Assembly (NCBI RefSeq): GCF_008638345.1
Contig: NZ_VTVA01000019.1
Span: forward strand, 1 to 64,000
Length of the DNA stretch: 64,000 nt
Reading direction: 5' to 3'
From: Pseudomonas saliphila
GTDB taxonomy: Bacteria > Pseudomonadota > Gammaproteobacteria > Pseudomonadales > Pseudomonadaceae
In this document: positions 49,401-58,709 of the stretch, piece by piece
Layout of the letters: each line of letters opens with the position of its first letter
Position numbering within the stretch: position 1 is the stretch's first letter
Translations under genes and position numbers: made by a program
The notes under the pieces: model-generated
What the model saw: only the letters and a program-made list of their open reading frames with translations
What the model was told of the DNA's origin: nothing
The model's database searches: none

Positions 49401-50267
49401 ATGGTGTACAGCATGACTGCTTTCTCACGCTGCGAGCTCAACAGCGAGCAGGGCAATCTGTCCTGGGAAATGCGCTCGGTAAATCATCGCTACCTGGAAA
49501 TCAGTTTGCGTCTGCCTGAGTCGTTTCGCGAACTGGAAGGCCCTCTGCGCGAGCGGCTGCGCAAATCCCTCGCCCGCGGCAAAGTCGAATGCACGCTGCG
49601 CTTTCACCCTGTCGCGGATGGCAACCGGGGACTGACGCTCAATCAGCCGCTGATTGAGCAACTGATTGAAGCGACCCGCCAGATAAGCCGCAAACTGGAC
49701 GACCCGGCCCCGGTCAATCCGCTGGAAGTGCTGGCCTGGCCCGGCGTAATGGGAAGCGCCGAACATGATCAGGCGGCACTGTCAAAGCAGGCTCGCGAGC
49801 TATTCGACCAGGCACTCGCCGAGCTGCGCGCACAACGGGCCCGCGAGGGTGCGGAACTGAAAATCATGCTTGAAGCACGCCTGACTGCAATCACTGAACG
49901 CATTGTGGTACTGCGCGAAATGATGCCCGAGATGCTGACCGCGCACCGCCAGAAGCTGGTCGACCGCTTCGCCGAAGCCAGTCTGGACCTGGACAACACC
50001 CGCGTTGAACAGGAGCTGGTGCTGTTAGCGCAAAAAATAGATGTGGCCGAAGAGCTCGACCGCCTCGACACCCACGTCAACGAAACCCGCCGCGTGCTCT
50101 CAGGTAATGCTGCCATGGGCCGTCGGCTGGACTTTCTGATGCAGGAATTCAACCGCGAAGCCAACACTCTCGGCTCCAAGGCCATCGACAGCCGCAGCAC
50201 CCAGGCCGCGGTGGATCTGAAGGTATATATCGAGCAGATGCGCGAGCAGGTGCAGAATATCGAATAA
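49401..50267 (+). CDS. yicC: YicC-family endoribonuclease
   Basis: A 288-residue protein of the YicC/YloC family, shown in E. coli to be an endoribonuclease affecting small RNA stability. The start MVYSMTAFSRCE, EMRSVNHRYLEISLRLPE, the long central helical region, and the C-terminal EFNREANTLGSKAIDSRSTQ are typical. A start three codons in (MTAF) is also possible. In P. aeruginosa gmk follows directly, as I recall; here about 9.5 kb lies between. Confidence 0.95.
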   Translation: MVYSMTAFSRCELNSEQGNLSWEMRSVNHRYLEISLRLPESFRELEGPLRERLRKSLARGKVECTLRFHPVADGNRGLTLNQPLIEQLIEATRQISRKLDDPAPVNPLEVLAWPGVMGSAEHDQAALSKQARELFDQALAELRAQRAREGAELKIMLEARLTAITERIVVLREMMPEMLTAHRQKLVDRFAEASLDLDNTRVEQELVLLAQKIDVAEELDRLDTHVNETRRVLSGNAAMGRRLDFLMQEFNREANTLGSKAIDSRSTQAAVDLKVYIEQMREQVQNIE

Positions 50268-50606
50268 CGCCGAGGCAGCGTTATGTGATTGCGCCAGCTG
50301 ACTTGAGTCGCTCGATCCAGACTGTGGGCAAATCTTCGCCTGCCTCACGGCGGCTCGAGCAGGCTGTCAGATCCGCTGCTCACTCCATCGAACAGCAGAC
50401 CAACCGGTCTGCGCCGCCCTACATGCGCTAACCATCACTTTGAATGGATCGGGGCCTGAGCCGATTCAGACGCATACTTGATTTAGCGCCAATCAGCCAT
50501 AGCCACGTCATCTCACGAAAAACATGCCACATGTTCTCGACATGTGTATTCACTTAGTATGAGTTGATACACGTTTTGGACATAGCCTATTACCCGCCAG
50601 GGAGGA
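50268..50606. other. 339-base region before the RND operon, no gene
   Basis: No convincing open frame is present. The left half has no recognised element. The right half holds the promoter region of the RND operon. A perfect 7+7 dyad lies at 50528-50546, GTGTAT...ATACAC arms at 50544-50549 and 50567-50572, and an AT-rich stretch follows with TAGTAT at 50555-50560. Confidence 0.6.
50528..50546 (+). promoter_or_regulatory. Operator-like dyad upstream of the RND operon
   Basis: CACATGT-TCTCG-ACATGTG is a perfect 7+7 inverted repeat with a 5-base spacer, 66 bases before the first gene. It is followed by a second dyad GTAT-N6-ATAC at 50557-50570. Such sites suit a TetR- or MerR-type regulator, but no such regulator gene is adjacent. 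Confidence 0.5.
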
Positions 50607-50612
50607 GTGCAT

Positions 50613-51698
50613 TTGAATCAGTTCTCTGTAGCAAGGCATCTTCTCCTGGCACTTCTTTTATCAGGCTTGTGCATCGGCGCGCTTGCACAGAATCGTCCGG
50701 AGGTTCGACTTGAGCGGGTAAGCAAGACGGACATCATTGCCGAGGTGCCGCTCAATGGCACCGTGAATCCCATGCGGTCTTCGGGTTTGTCTACCTCGGT
50801 CGCCGGCTTGCTCGATCAGGTTGCTGTAGAACCTGGCACCCGGGTCGCCGCTGGAGACCTGCTGATGAGACTCGACGACGAACTCGCAGCGCTGCAGCTG
50901 GAGCAGGCAGAAGCCGCAGCCGACGAAAGCCGGGTTGCGCTGACAGAAGCTCGCCGCCGCGCGGCTGAGGCTCGCTCTGTGGGGGCGGGACGGAACATAG
51001 CCGCTACCGAGATCAGCGCCCGGGAAAGCGTTGCAGCCGCTGCAGAAGCGACACTGAAGCGGCTGGAGGCAGAAAGCCGAGCACGCAAGGTGAGCCTTCG
51101 GCGGCACACCATTGAGGCTCCCTTCGACGGCGTGGTCAGCCAGCGTCTTCGCGATCTGGGTGAGTGGGTGACGCCCGGCGATGAGCTGCTGCGGCTGGTG
51201 GACACCGATAACCTGCGGCTGGATTTCCAGGTACCGCAGGCGCACTACCCCCGGATAAACGAGCGCACCAGCCTGTGGCTAACGCATCTGGGTGAGAGCC
51301 GGGAGGTGACCATTGAAACCCTGGTCCCGGTGTCCGACTCCGTTGCCCGCACCTTCCTGCTGCGCGCGGCCGCCCCCTCCGGGGCGAACCTGTTACCGGG
51401 GATGGCCGTGCAGGCGACCCTGCGCATGGCTACCGGCAAGCAGGGTCTGACGGTCCCCAGAGATGCCGTTAACCGCTATCCGGAGGGTCGGATCACCGTC
51501 TGGATTGCACAGCCGCAGGACGAGCCAGGCCTATTCACCGTGTCCGAGAAACGCATCGAGCTGGGCACGGCCTTCCAGGGCCAGATCGAGGTCACACAGG
51601 GGCTGCAGGGTGACGAGCAGATCGTTACCCGCGGCAACGAGTCCCTCAGTCAGAACGTTCAGGTGAGCCTGGCCAAAGAGCAAGGCGAGGACAACTGA
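50613..51698 (+). CDS. RND efflux periplasmic adaptor (membrane fusion protein)
   Basis: Periplasmic adaptor of about 361 residues. Signal peptide to about residue 26 (LLLALLLSGLCIGALAQ). A half-lipoyl segment GLLDQVAVEPGTRVAAGDLL comes next, then a helical hairpin rich in Ala, Glu and Arg (about 80-160), the second half-lipoyl around APFDGVVSQRLRDLGEWVTPGDELL, and the beta-barrel and membrane-proximal parts. The GGGAGGA ribosome site fits a TTG start at 50613; an in-frame GTG at 50607 overlaps the site and is less likely. The stop overlaps the RND start by one base. Confidence 0.92.
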   Translation: MNQFSVARHLLLALLLSGLCIGALAQNRPEVRLERVSKTDIIAEVPLNGTVNPMRSSGLSTSVAGLLDQVAVEPGTRVAAGDLLMRLDDELAALQLEQAEAAADESRVALTEARRRAAEARSVGAGRNIAATEISARESVAAAAEATLKRLEAESRARKVSLRRHTIEAPFDGVVSQRLRDLGEWVTPGDELLRLVDTDNLRLDFQVPQAHYPRINERTSLWLTHLGESREVTIETLVPVSDSVARTFLLRAAAPSGANLLPGMAVQATLRMATGKQGLTVPRDAVNRYPEGRITVWIAQPQDEPGLFTVSEKRIELGTAFQGQIEVTQGLQGDEQIVTRGNESLSQNVQVSLAKEQGEDN

Positions 51699-54600
51699 TG
51701 TTTGCCGGCATCATCAGACACGGCACGCTGGTTGCCGTTATCGCCCTCATAATGGCGATCCTGGGCACCGCGGCGGCCCTGCGCATCCCGGTACAGATGA
51801 TTCCTGACGTTGAGGTGCGCACGGTTACTGTCGAGACCAGCTGGGCCGGAGCGACGCCTCAGGATATCGAAAAGGAAATTCTGATCGAGCAGGAGCGCTT
51901 CCTGCGTAACGTGCCGAATCTGAGCCGGATGACCGCTACCGCCTCCAGTGGCTCTTCCGAGATCGAGCTGGAGTTCCCTTTTGGGGTCGACATTACCGAG
52001 ACCCTGATTCAGATCAACAATGCCCTGAGTCAGGTGCCCAACTACCCCAACAATGTCGACGAACCGCGCATCGTCGCTGCCTCGTTCTCTGCCAATGCCT
52101 TCATGTATTTCCGCGTATCCACCCTGGACGGCAACCCGCGAGAGCTGGATATCGAACTGATGCGCGATTTTATTGAAGACAGGGTGCGCCCCCGGATGGA
52201 AAGCGTGTCCGGCGTCTCCGAGGTGACCGTCGGCGGGGGTGCTGACCGGCAGATTCAGGTGACCGTCGAGGAAGCTGCACTGGCGCAACGCGGGCTGGGC
52301 CTGACCGATGTACGGGACGCGATAACCGCGCGTAACAGCGACACCTCCGGTGGCGAGATCGACGCCGGCAAGCGCCGCTACCTGCTGCGAACCGTGGGTC
52401 GCTTTGATGATGTGCAAGCATTGGCGGATCTGGTGATTGCCCGCCGGGGCGACAGCGTGACTCGCCTGGGAGATGTTGCCGAGGTAAGTCAGGGCCGCTC
52501 CCGCATCCGGGAACTGTCCATCATCAATGGCCAGCGCGGCATCGGCTTACAGGTTCGGCGTGAAAGCGGCTCCAATGTCATCGATATCAAGCGCGCCATG
52601 CTCGACGAGGTCGCGGCCATCAACAGTGAGGTACTCAACCCCGCCGGCATGCGTCTGGAGCTGACCTCGGACGATGCCCGCTACGTCGAGGCGTCAGTGG
52701 CCAATGTGTGGACCAACCTGGGTATCGGGGCCATCTTTGCCACCCTGGTGATGTACCTGTTCCTGAGCTCGGTACCCGCGACCTTTGCCGGCGTGGTGGG
52801 GATACCCCTGTGCGCCATCGCAGCGTTCATTGGCTTGTTGCTGGCCGGTCGTACGGTAAACGTCATTTCCCTTGCGGGCGTTGCCTTCGCCATTGGCATG
52901 ACCGTTGATAACAGTATTGTGGTGCTCGAAAACATCGAGCGGCATCGGCGCCTCGGCCTGGATCGACTGCAATCCGCGATCACCGGTGTGACGGAAGTCT
53001 GGCCTGCGGTGCTGGCGTCCACCGCCACGACCGTTCTGGTCTTTTTGCCCATCCTGTTTATCAAAGAAGAAGCAGGTCAGCTGTATTCCGATGTAGCTAT
53101 CGCCATCTCCGCTGCCATCGTGGCCTCGATGCTGGTGGCGGTAACCGTGATCCCCACCTTGTGCGCCCGGCTCGACTTTGGTCGCCCACAGGTTGCCACT
53201 GACCAATACGGCAACGAAACCGGCAGTCGCTGGTCCTCGGTCGTCATGTCCGGAGTGAGCTGGTTGGTGGCCAGCCCCCTGCGCCGGATAACAGTAGTTG
53301 GCGTCACCGTGGCAGCCAGCTTATGGATCATTCTGGTACTGACACCGCCCGCGGAGTATTTGCCGGAAGGGGAAGAGCCCAAGACGTTCGCCTCCATGAC
53401 CGCCCCGCCTGGCTACAACCTCACCGAAATGCAGAGCCTCGCCCAGCAGGTGGAAGACCATTTCCTCCCCCACGTGGATGCAGATGGCCAGGCCTATGCA
53501 GCCGGGGAAACCCGGGTGCCGCCGCTGGCCTATCTGAATATGCAGGTGACCAACGCGCAGGTACGGGTTATTGCCGAAACACTCAATCCCCGCCATATCA
53601 CTCCGCTGATGGACGAACTCACCCGGTTTTACCGACAATTTCCCGGAATGCGCGCCTTCGCCACCAAAGGCTCGATTATCTCCAGCAATGACGGCGGCAC
53701 ACGGAGCATCAATCTCGACATCTCCGGTGGGGAACTGGGACCGGTGTATCAGGCCGCCAACGCAGCCTACCAGCGCGCTGGCGAGATCTTCGACAATCCC
53801 AGAATCCAGAGCCAGCCGTCCACCCTGAAGCTTGCCCAACCGCTCATTCAGATCCGTCCGCACTGGGACCGTGCCGCGGAGCTTGGCCTGGGTGCAGACA
53901 CTATTGGCTTCACGGTTGCTGCGGCGACGGAAGGCGCCTATGTGGACGATTTCTTCCTCGATGACGAGAAAATCGACATCTACCTCTACGGCAACCAGGG
54001 ACGTGATCCACAGCTGGACCAGCTGGCCGATGTGCAGATCTATACCGCCACTGGTCAGGCATTGCCGCTGGCAAGCCTGGCTGACATTGAGGAGACCGTG
54101 GACACCAGCACGGTCAGGCGGGTGGATGGTCGGCGCACTGTAACGCTGAACATCATCCCGCCTGCGAACGTACCCCTGGAAGCCGGTGTAGAACGGGTCA
54201 GGACGGACTTGTTAGACGCCATGCGCACAAGCGGCGAGCTGCCCGCTTCGGTGAATGTGGACATCTCCGGCGCCAGCGACCAGCTCAACGCCACCCGGGA
54301 CGCGCTGACCGGCAACTTCCTGATCGCCATTGCCATCGTCTACCTGATGCTGGTGGCCATATTTGCCCACTGGGGTTTCCCGCTGTTGATTCTGACCGCC
54401 ATCCCGCTGGGGGTAGCCGGTGGCATCGTCGGTCTGGCGTTGATGAATCTTGTCGGGGGGCTCCTGCCCCTGGCGGGCCTTGAGCCGCTGAGGCAGCCCT
54501 TCGACATGATCACCATGCTTGGCTTCCTGATTTTAATGGGCACGGTGGTCAACAATCCGATTCTGGTGGTAGACCAGGCGCGACAGAATCTGCAGCAACC

Positions 54601-54880
54601 AGGCATATCCGTAGTGGAGGCCGTCGTGGCCGCTGTGCAGACACGCCTGCGGCCTATTGCCATGACCACCCTTACGACGCTGTGCGGCCTATCACCCCTG
54701 GTGTTTTTGCCAGGTGAGGGTACAGAGCTTTATCGCGGCGTTGGGGCCATTGTGCTGTTCGGGTTGTTCGGCGCGGCGGTAGTGACAGTCACCTTTCTGC
54801 CAGCGCTGACCATCCTGGTGCTGGAATGCTCAGCGAAGAAGCGCGGTCATGCATCACAATCTGCAATGTCTGTCGAGTAG
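51698..54880 (+). CDS. RND-family efflux transporter
   Basis: Inner-membrane proton-driven exporter, 1060 residues, AcrB/MexB superfamily. First helix at about 9-28, first porter domain (about 35-330), helices around 335-520, second porter domain and the last helix group, a full duplicated plan. In helix 4 the motif GMTVDNSIVVLENIERHR carries one Asp instead of the adjacent pair of AcrB, seen also in other RND groups. Transports an unknown compound with the adaptor just upstream. No outer-membrane channel gene is next to it, so a shared TolC/OprM-type channel is expected. Confidence 0.95.
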   Translation: MFAGIIRHGTLVAVIALIMAILGTAAALRIPVQMIPDVEVRTVTVETSWAGATPQDIEKEILIEQERFLRNVPNLSRMTATASSGSSEIELEFPFGVDITETLIQINNALSQVPNYPNNVDEPRIVAASFSANAFMYFRVSTLDGNPRELDIELMRDFIEDRVRPRMESVSGVSEVTVGGGADRQIQVTVEEAALAQRGLGLTDVRDAITARNSDTSGGEIDAGKRRYLLRTVGRFDDVQALADLVIARRGDSVTRLGDVAEVSQGRSRIRELSIINGQRGIGLQVRRESGSNVIDIKRAMLDEVAAINSEVLNPAGMRLELTSDDARYVEASVANVWTNLGIGAIFATLVMYLFLSSVPATFAGVVGIPLCAIAAFIGLLLAGRTVNVISLAGVAFAIGMTVDNSIVVLENIERHRRLGLDRLQSAITGVTEVWPAVLASTATTVLVFLPILFIKEEAGQLYSDVAIAISAAIVASMLVAVTVIPTLCARLDFGRPQVATDQYGNETGSRWSSVVMSGVSWLVASPLRRITVVGVTVAASLWIILVLTPPAEYLPEGEEPKTFASMTAPPGYNLTEMQSLAQQVEDHFLPHVDADGQAYAAGETRVPPLAYLNMQVTNAQVRVIAETLNPRHITPLMDELTRFYRQFPGMRAFATKGSIISSNDGGTRSINLDISGGELGPVYQAANAAYQRAGEIFDNPRIQSQPSTLKLAQPLIQIRPHWDRAAELGLGADTIGFTVAAATEGAYVDDFFLDDEKIDIYLYGNQGRDPQLDQLADVQIYTATGQALPLASLADIEETVDTSTVRRVDGRRTVTLNIIPPANVPLEAGVERVRTDLLDAMRTSGELPASVNVDISGASDQLNATRDALTGNFLIAIAIVYLMLVAIFAHWGFPLLILTAIPLGVAGGIVGLALMNLVGGLLPLAGLEPLRQPFDMITMLGFLILMGTVVNNPILVVDQARQNLQQPGISVVEAVVAAVQTRLRPIAMTTLTTLCGLSPLVFLPGEGTELYRGVGAIVLFGLFGAAVVTVTFLPALTILVLECSAKKRGHASQSAMSVE

Positions 54881-54936
54881 CCGGATCGTTCAAGGCGCAC
54901 ACATGCCGGTGTGCCGTATATGACAATCCAGGGCTC

Positions 54937-56226
54937 TCAGAGGCGTGGTTCCTCCTGCACTGACTTTGCCATTTGCACCACTTCACTCGAAAGCTTACGC
55001 AACTGCTCCTTGTCCTCTTCCATATTCATCGCCAGCTCGGCGCGTTTGAGCGCCAGGGTTGAGTATTTCGCGGCGCTGACGGCGAACAATCCGCCGCGCT
55101 CGGAGAGGGTTTTCAATGATTTCTGCAGGCGCACCTGTACCTCGATCAGTGCGGCCCCATCGCGCGCAATAGGCGTGAAGATGTCATCAAACAAATCGTC
55201 CAGCTGCATCGGCGGCACATGGACCCGCGCATGCGCCATCGTCCCCATGGGCCCGATGGCCGGGTCGTCGTTCCAGTGGGAGAACAGCCTGACCACGCGG
55301 CCGAGCACATCTATTGCCGTGCCCGGATCATTGATCCCAGGCGAGAGGGCTCGCGAGGCGATCTCCGCCATCACCACCAGACCAAACCGCGGATCCTGAT
55401 CGAAGGATCGCTCGGGACCGATGGTAAAGGCTTCGCAGATACTGTCCGGCAGGTCACTCGCCTGGCAGGCGACCCAGGCCATCGGCCCCAGCGGATTCAC
55501 GAAGGAGCCGGTGGTGCTGACCAGGTACACATGGGCATCATTGTCCTGCGCCCAGGTCGACAGCTCACCGATATCGATATGTCCTATATAGCCGGTAGAG
55601 CCCGGATACACCGGCAGGGCTGAACGGGGGATTTCCTTTTCCGGGTCGTAGAGTGCCTGAGCACCGATGCCCGGGTTGTCAATCCGCGTACCCAGCGCCT
55701 TGCGAATCACCTCCTCCACCCGGGCGATGGTGTCCGCCATGCGGCCGAAATGGGTCAGATGGTCGATCCAGCGCAACATGGTCGCAGCGATGATGACGAT
55801 GACCAGCAGCGTGAAGGCGAACAGGATCATCCTGCCTCGTTCCCCGTAGATCTCGGTATGCAGCGCGATAATGCCAACCAGACTGAACAGGAATGAACCC
55901 AGGAAGGTGCCCAGCACGTTGTGCGTTGTGGTGTCCTGCATCAGCAACCGGGTGGCGCGGGGCGTGATATTGGAGGTTGCCGTGCCGTAGGCAGATACCA
56001 TCACGGTGAGTGAGAAGGTGGTGACCGCGAGCATGCTGGAGGCAAGAATATTCAGGATATCGCTGACCGCATCAGCGCCAATGTCGATCGGCGCCTCACC
56101 CGGCCAGAACTTGTCCGACATGGTGGCAAGCAGCGCCGAGCCAATGCCCAGCAGCGCGAACAACGAAGCCCGAACCCACAGCATGCGGCCAATCTGACTC
56201 AGTACCCATTGCCACTTCGATATCAT
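54937..56226 (-). CDS. DUF2254 membrane protein
   Basis: A 429-residue protein of the uncharacterised DUF2254 family. About four membrane helices occupy residues 15-150 (SSMLAVTTFSLTVMVSAYGTAT is a family segment). A soluble C-terminal part has GYIGHIDIGELSTWAQ and ALSPGINDPGTAIDVLGR, the second being a hallmark. Function unknown. GGAGAG ribosome site. Convergent with the RND operon, 56 bases between stops, with no clear terminator there. Confidence 0.9.
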   Translation of the reverse strand: MISKWQWVLSQIGRMLWVRASLFALLGIGSALLATMSDKFWPGEAPIDIGADAVSDILNILASSMLAVTTFSLTVMVSAYGTATSNITPRATRLLMQDTTTHNVLGTFLGSFLFSLVGIIALHTEIYGERGRMILFAFTLLVIVIIAATMLRWIDHLTHFGRMADTIARVEEVIRKALGTRIDNPGIGAQALYDPEKEIPRSALPVYPGSTGYIGHIDIGELSTWAQDNDAHVYLVSTTGSFVNPLGPMAWVACQASDLPDSICEAFTIGPERSFDQDPRFGLVVMAEIASRALSPGINDPGTAIDVLGRVVRLFSHWNDDPAIGPMGTMAHARVHVPPMQLDDLFDDIFTPIARDGAALIEVQVRLQKSLKTLSERGGLFAVSAAKYSTLALKRAELAMNMEEDKEQLRKLSSEVVQMAKSVQEEPRL

Positions 56227-56374
56227 TCGTACTCTCCGCCAGAAACCGGTCGTTACAGTGCATGTATAACGCCATCTATTGACCAGCGATACGCCAATAG
56301 TGTCCCTGAGGGAAGGCTCGACTCGCTAAAGTCCCTGATGAGGTGGCCCCGGCGGCAAGCCGGGACCCGTCTGA

Positions 56375-56896
56375 CTACACCATGCGCTGCAATACGCCGT
56401 CGCGCTTGACGAAGTGGTGCAACAGGGCGATACCGATGTGCCCGATCACCATGACCAGCAGGATCCAGGCCAGCGGGGAATGCAGACTGCCCACCGCAGC
56501 GGCCCAGGGGATCTCATCGCCTTTGGCTGCCAACTGAACACCGAAAGCCGTCAATCCATAGCCATTGCCCAGCATCACCATAACGCCTGTCAGTGGCATC
56601 AACAGCATGGCCGCGTACAACAGAAAGTGTCCGCCCTTGACCAGCATCGCGGTCTTCGGATCCTGCTCAGGCCGGTTGTTGCGCTGCGTTAGCGCCCAGA
56701 TGATGCGCAGTGCAATCAGCACAAACAACAGAACGCCAATGGAAACATGCCACGGCACCAGCGTCTCGCCAATCCAGTGCTCTCCTTCAGCTATGCGGTC
56801 GCCAAGCTTCAACAACTGCCAGCCGATAAGAAACGCCATTAGCCAGTGGAAGCCACGGGTGATTTTGCCGTAGCGTTCTTTGGTGTTGATTGTCAT
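56375..56896 (-). CDS. Cytochrome b561 family protein
   Basis: A 173-residue four-helix di-heme membrane cytochrome. Likely heme-ligand histidines sit in RGFHWLMAFLIG, VPWHVSIGVLL, KGGHFLLYAAMLLMPLTG and MVIGHIGIALLHHF, one per helix as in the family. In pseudomonads such proteins carry electrons between quinol and periplasmic or superoxide-linked reactions. AGGAG site. It lies 60 bases after the SDR gene on the same strand and may share its transcript. Confidence 0.93.
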   Translation of the reverse strand: MTINTKERYGKITRGFHWLMAFLIGWQLLKLGDRIAEGEHWIGETLVPWHVSIGVLLFVLIALRIIWALTQRNNRPEQDPKTAMLVKGGHFLLYAAMLLMPLTGVMVMLGNGYGLTAFGVQLAAKGDEIPWAAAVGSLHSPLAWILLVMVIGHIGIALLHHFVKRDGVLQRMV

Positions 56897-56956
56897 GTAC
56901 TGCTCCTGCCATCTATTTTCACGATTTGTTATAACAAGATACCTGCTTATTCTGCT

Positions 56957-57751
56957 CTACATAATGCTTTCAACGATACCGCCTTCCACGCGCAGCGCAG
57001 CACCCGTGGTAGCGCTGGCCTGCGGCGAGGCGGCGTAAACGCAGAGGTTGGCCACTTCTTCAGGGCTGGCAAAGCGACGCAACAGCGTGGAGGGTCGATT
57101 TTCCTTCAGAAACAGGCTTTCCATCTCCTGCGCCGAGACGCCACGCTCGGCGGCAAGATCGGCCATCATTTTAATCGCGCCTTCAGTTCGGGTTGGCCCG
57201 GGCAGGACGGTATTAACGGTTACCCCGGTGCCTGCCAGCACCTTGGCCAGACCGCGCGAAAGCCCCTGTAACGCAGCCTTGCTGACACCGTAATGGACCA
57301 TCTCGGTGGGAATGTTCAATGCTGACTCGCTGGAAATGAACTGAATGCGACCCCAGCCCTGATCCCGCATGCCCTTGGCGTAATGACGCGCCAGGCGCAC
57401 GCCGCTGAGCACATTGACCTCGAAGTACTGCTCCCATAGCGCATCATCGATATCAAAAAAGTCCTGCGCACCATAGATACCCAGATTATTGATAAGAATG
57501 TCCGCGTCCGGGAAGGCCGCGATCAGTGCCTCGCAGCCCTGGGCGGTGCCTGGATCACACTCCACGCCCGCCGCGTCATTCCGGCCGGTGGTCTCACGCA
57601 GATGCGCCAGGGCAGTATCGATCCGCGCTTGCTCGCGGCCAACGATGACGACGCTGGCACCTGCATTGGCCAGGCCTGTGGCAATCGCCAGGCCGATGCC
57701 GCCGGTCGAGCCGGTTATCACTGCGGTTTTACCCGAAAGATCAATGATCAT
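56957..57751 (-). CDS. Short-chain dehydrogenase/reductase
   Basis: A 264-residue classical SDR using NAD(P)H. TGSTGGIG (13-20) is the nucleotide motif and the catalytic set is Ser140 or Ser141, Tyr154 and Lys158 (YGVSK). The structural motif NNAG reads NNLG at 88-91. The family-like end TGAALRVEGGIVESIM is present. An AGGAG site precedes the ATG. It follows the DODA-type gene by 27 bases, so the two are likely one unit. Substrate unknown. Confidence 0.93.
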   Translation of the reverse strand: MIIDLSGKTAVITGSTGGIGLAIATGLANAGASVVIVGREQARIDTALAHLRETTGRNDAAGVECDPGTAQGCEALIAAFPDADILINNLGIYGAQDFFDIDDALWEQYFEVNVLSGVRLARHYAKGMRDQGWGRIQFISSESALNIPTEMVHYGVSKAALQGLSRGLAKVLAGTGVTVNTVLPGPTRTEGAIKMMADLAAERGVSAQEMESLFLKENRPSTLLRRFASPEEVANLCVYAASPQASATTGAALRVEGGIVESIM

Positions 57752-57778
57752 TGAAAGCTCCTGTAGCGCCAGCCGGGT

Positions 57779-58606
57779 TCAACCGAACCGGTACGCTGAA
57801 ATAGTGGTTTGCATGACTTGTTCTGAATAGATCCGACGACCGACTGATTGCGCCGCTGCACCGGCAGTTACCATTAGCGGGAGCAGGTGCTCTTCGCCGC
57901 CCGGCGGATGGCAGAGCCGGGCATTGGGCGCCTGGGTCCAGGCCTCCAGCAGAGAGGCGCGTTCGGCCGGCGGGCTTTCCACCGCTGTACTCAGCCAGTC
58001 GTCGAACTCGGCCGATATTGCTGAAAAGCGTGGATCGCCATAACCCGGCATGTTGTGAAAGCTCATACCGCTGCCGATGATTAGCACCCCTTCATCGCGC
58101 AATGCTGCCAGTGCCCGGCCGGCTTCCAGATGGGCTGCCGGATCGAGATCACGGCGCAGCGATAGCTGCACGATCGGGATCTCGGCGCGGGGAAACATCA
58201 GTTTCAATGGAATGAACACGCCGTGATCAAAACCGCGCTCGCTGTCTATACGCGCCTCGCCGCCATGCTGTTGAAGTAACTGCGCGACCCGTTCGGCCAG
58301 TTCGGGATTGCCCGGCGCCGGATAGGTCAATTCATAGGTATGTTGTGGGAAGCCGTGGTAATCGAAGATCAGCGGCGGACGGGCGTGCCCGGTGACGCTG
58401 AACTGCGGCTCAAGCCAGTGCGCAGAGACCAGCACAATGGCTGTCGGCCCGGCCGGCAAGGTATCTGCCAGCCCCTTGAGAAACGCCTCCATCCGTACCC
58501 AGGTGTTCGCCGGACTCCAATCCATGAAGAAACACGGCCCCGCGCCATGGGGAATAAAGAACACCGGCATCCGCCCGGTCTCAGCAGCGTGGTTATTGTC
58601 GTTCAT
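57779..58606 (-). CDS. DODA-type extradiol aromatic ring-opening dioxygenase (YgiD-like)
   Basis: A 275-residue class III extradiol dioxygenase family member, related to E. coli YgiD, a DOPA dioxygenase. Metal-site histidines are visible in FFIPHGAGP (His20), HGVFIPLKLMFP and GSGMSFHNM. The segment SAHWLEPQFSV and the end RIYSEQVMQTTISAYRFG are typical. Start at the ATG with GAGGG upstream; the frame is open to 58654. It heads a minus-strand run of dioxygenase, SDR and probably cytochrome b561, divergent from a LysR gene that may control it. Confidence 0.93.
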   Translation of the reverse strand: MNDNNHAAETGRMPVFFIPHGAGPCFFMDWSPANTWVRMEAFLKGLADTLPAGPTAIVLVSAHWLEPQFSVTGHARPPLIFDYHGFPQHTYELTYPAPGNPELAERVAQLLQQHGGEARIDSERGFDHGVFIPLKLMFPRAEIPIVQLSLRRDLDPAAHLEAGRALAALRDEGVLIIGSGMSFHNMPGYGDPRFSAISAEFDDWLSTAVESPPAERASLLEAWTQAPNARLCHPPGGEEHLLPLMVTAGAAAQSVGRRIYSEQVMQTTISAYRFG

Positions 58607-58709
58607 GTCAAAGCCCTCATATAAAGCATGGATAGAGTATGAGGTGCCAACCACAGCTAGAGAACCAGCTAAGATGCGTTAACACCTATTACTGATAGTA
58701 GGAAATGAA

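Noticed and set aside
58678-58700. Inverted-repeat-like CCTATTACTGATAGTAGG before the LysR gene as a LysR box
   Set aside because: Only four-base arms match cleanly, it overlaps the ribosome site, and the T-N11-A pattern was not convincing.
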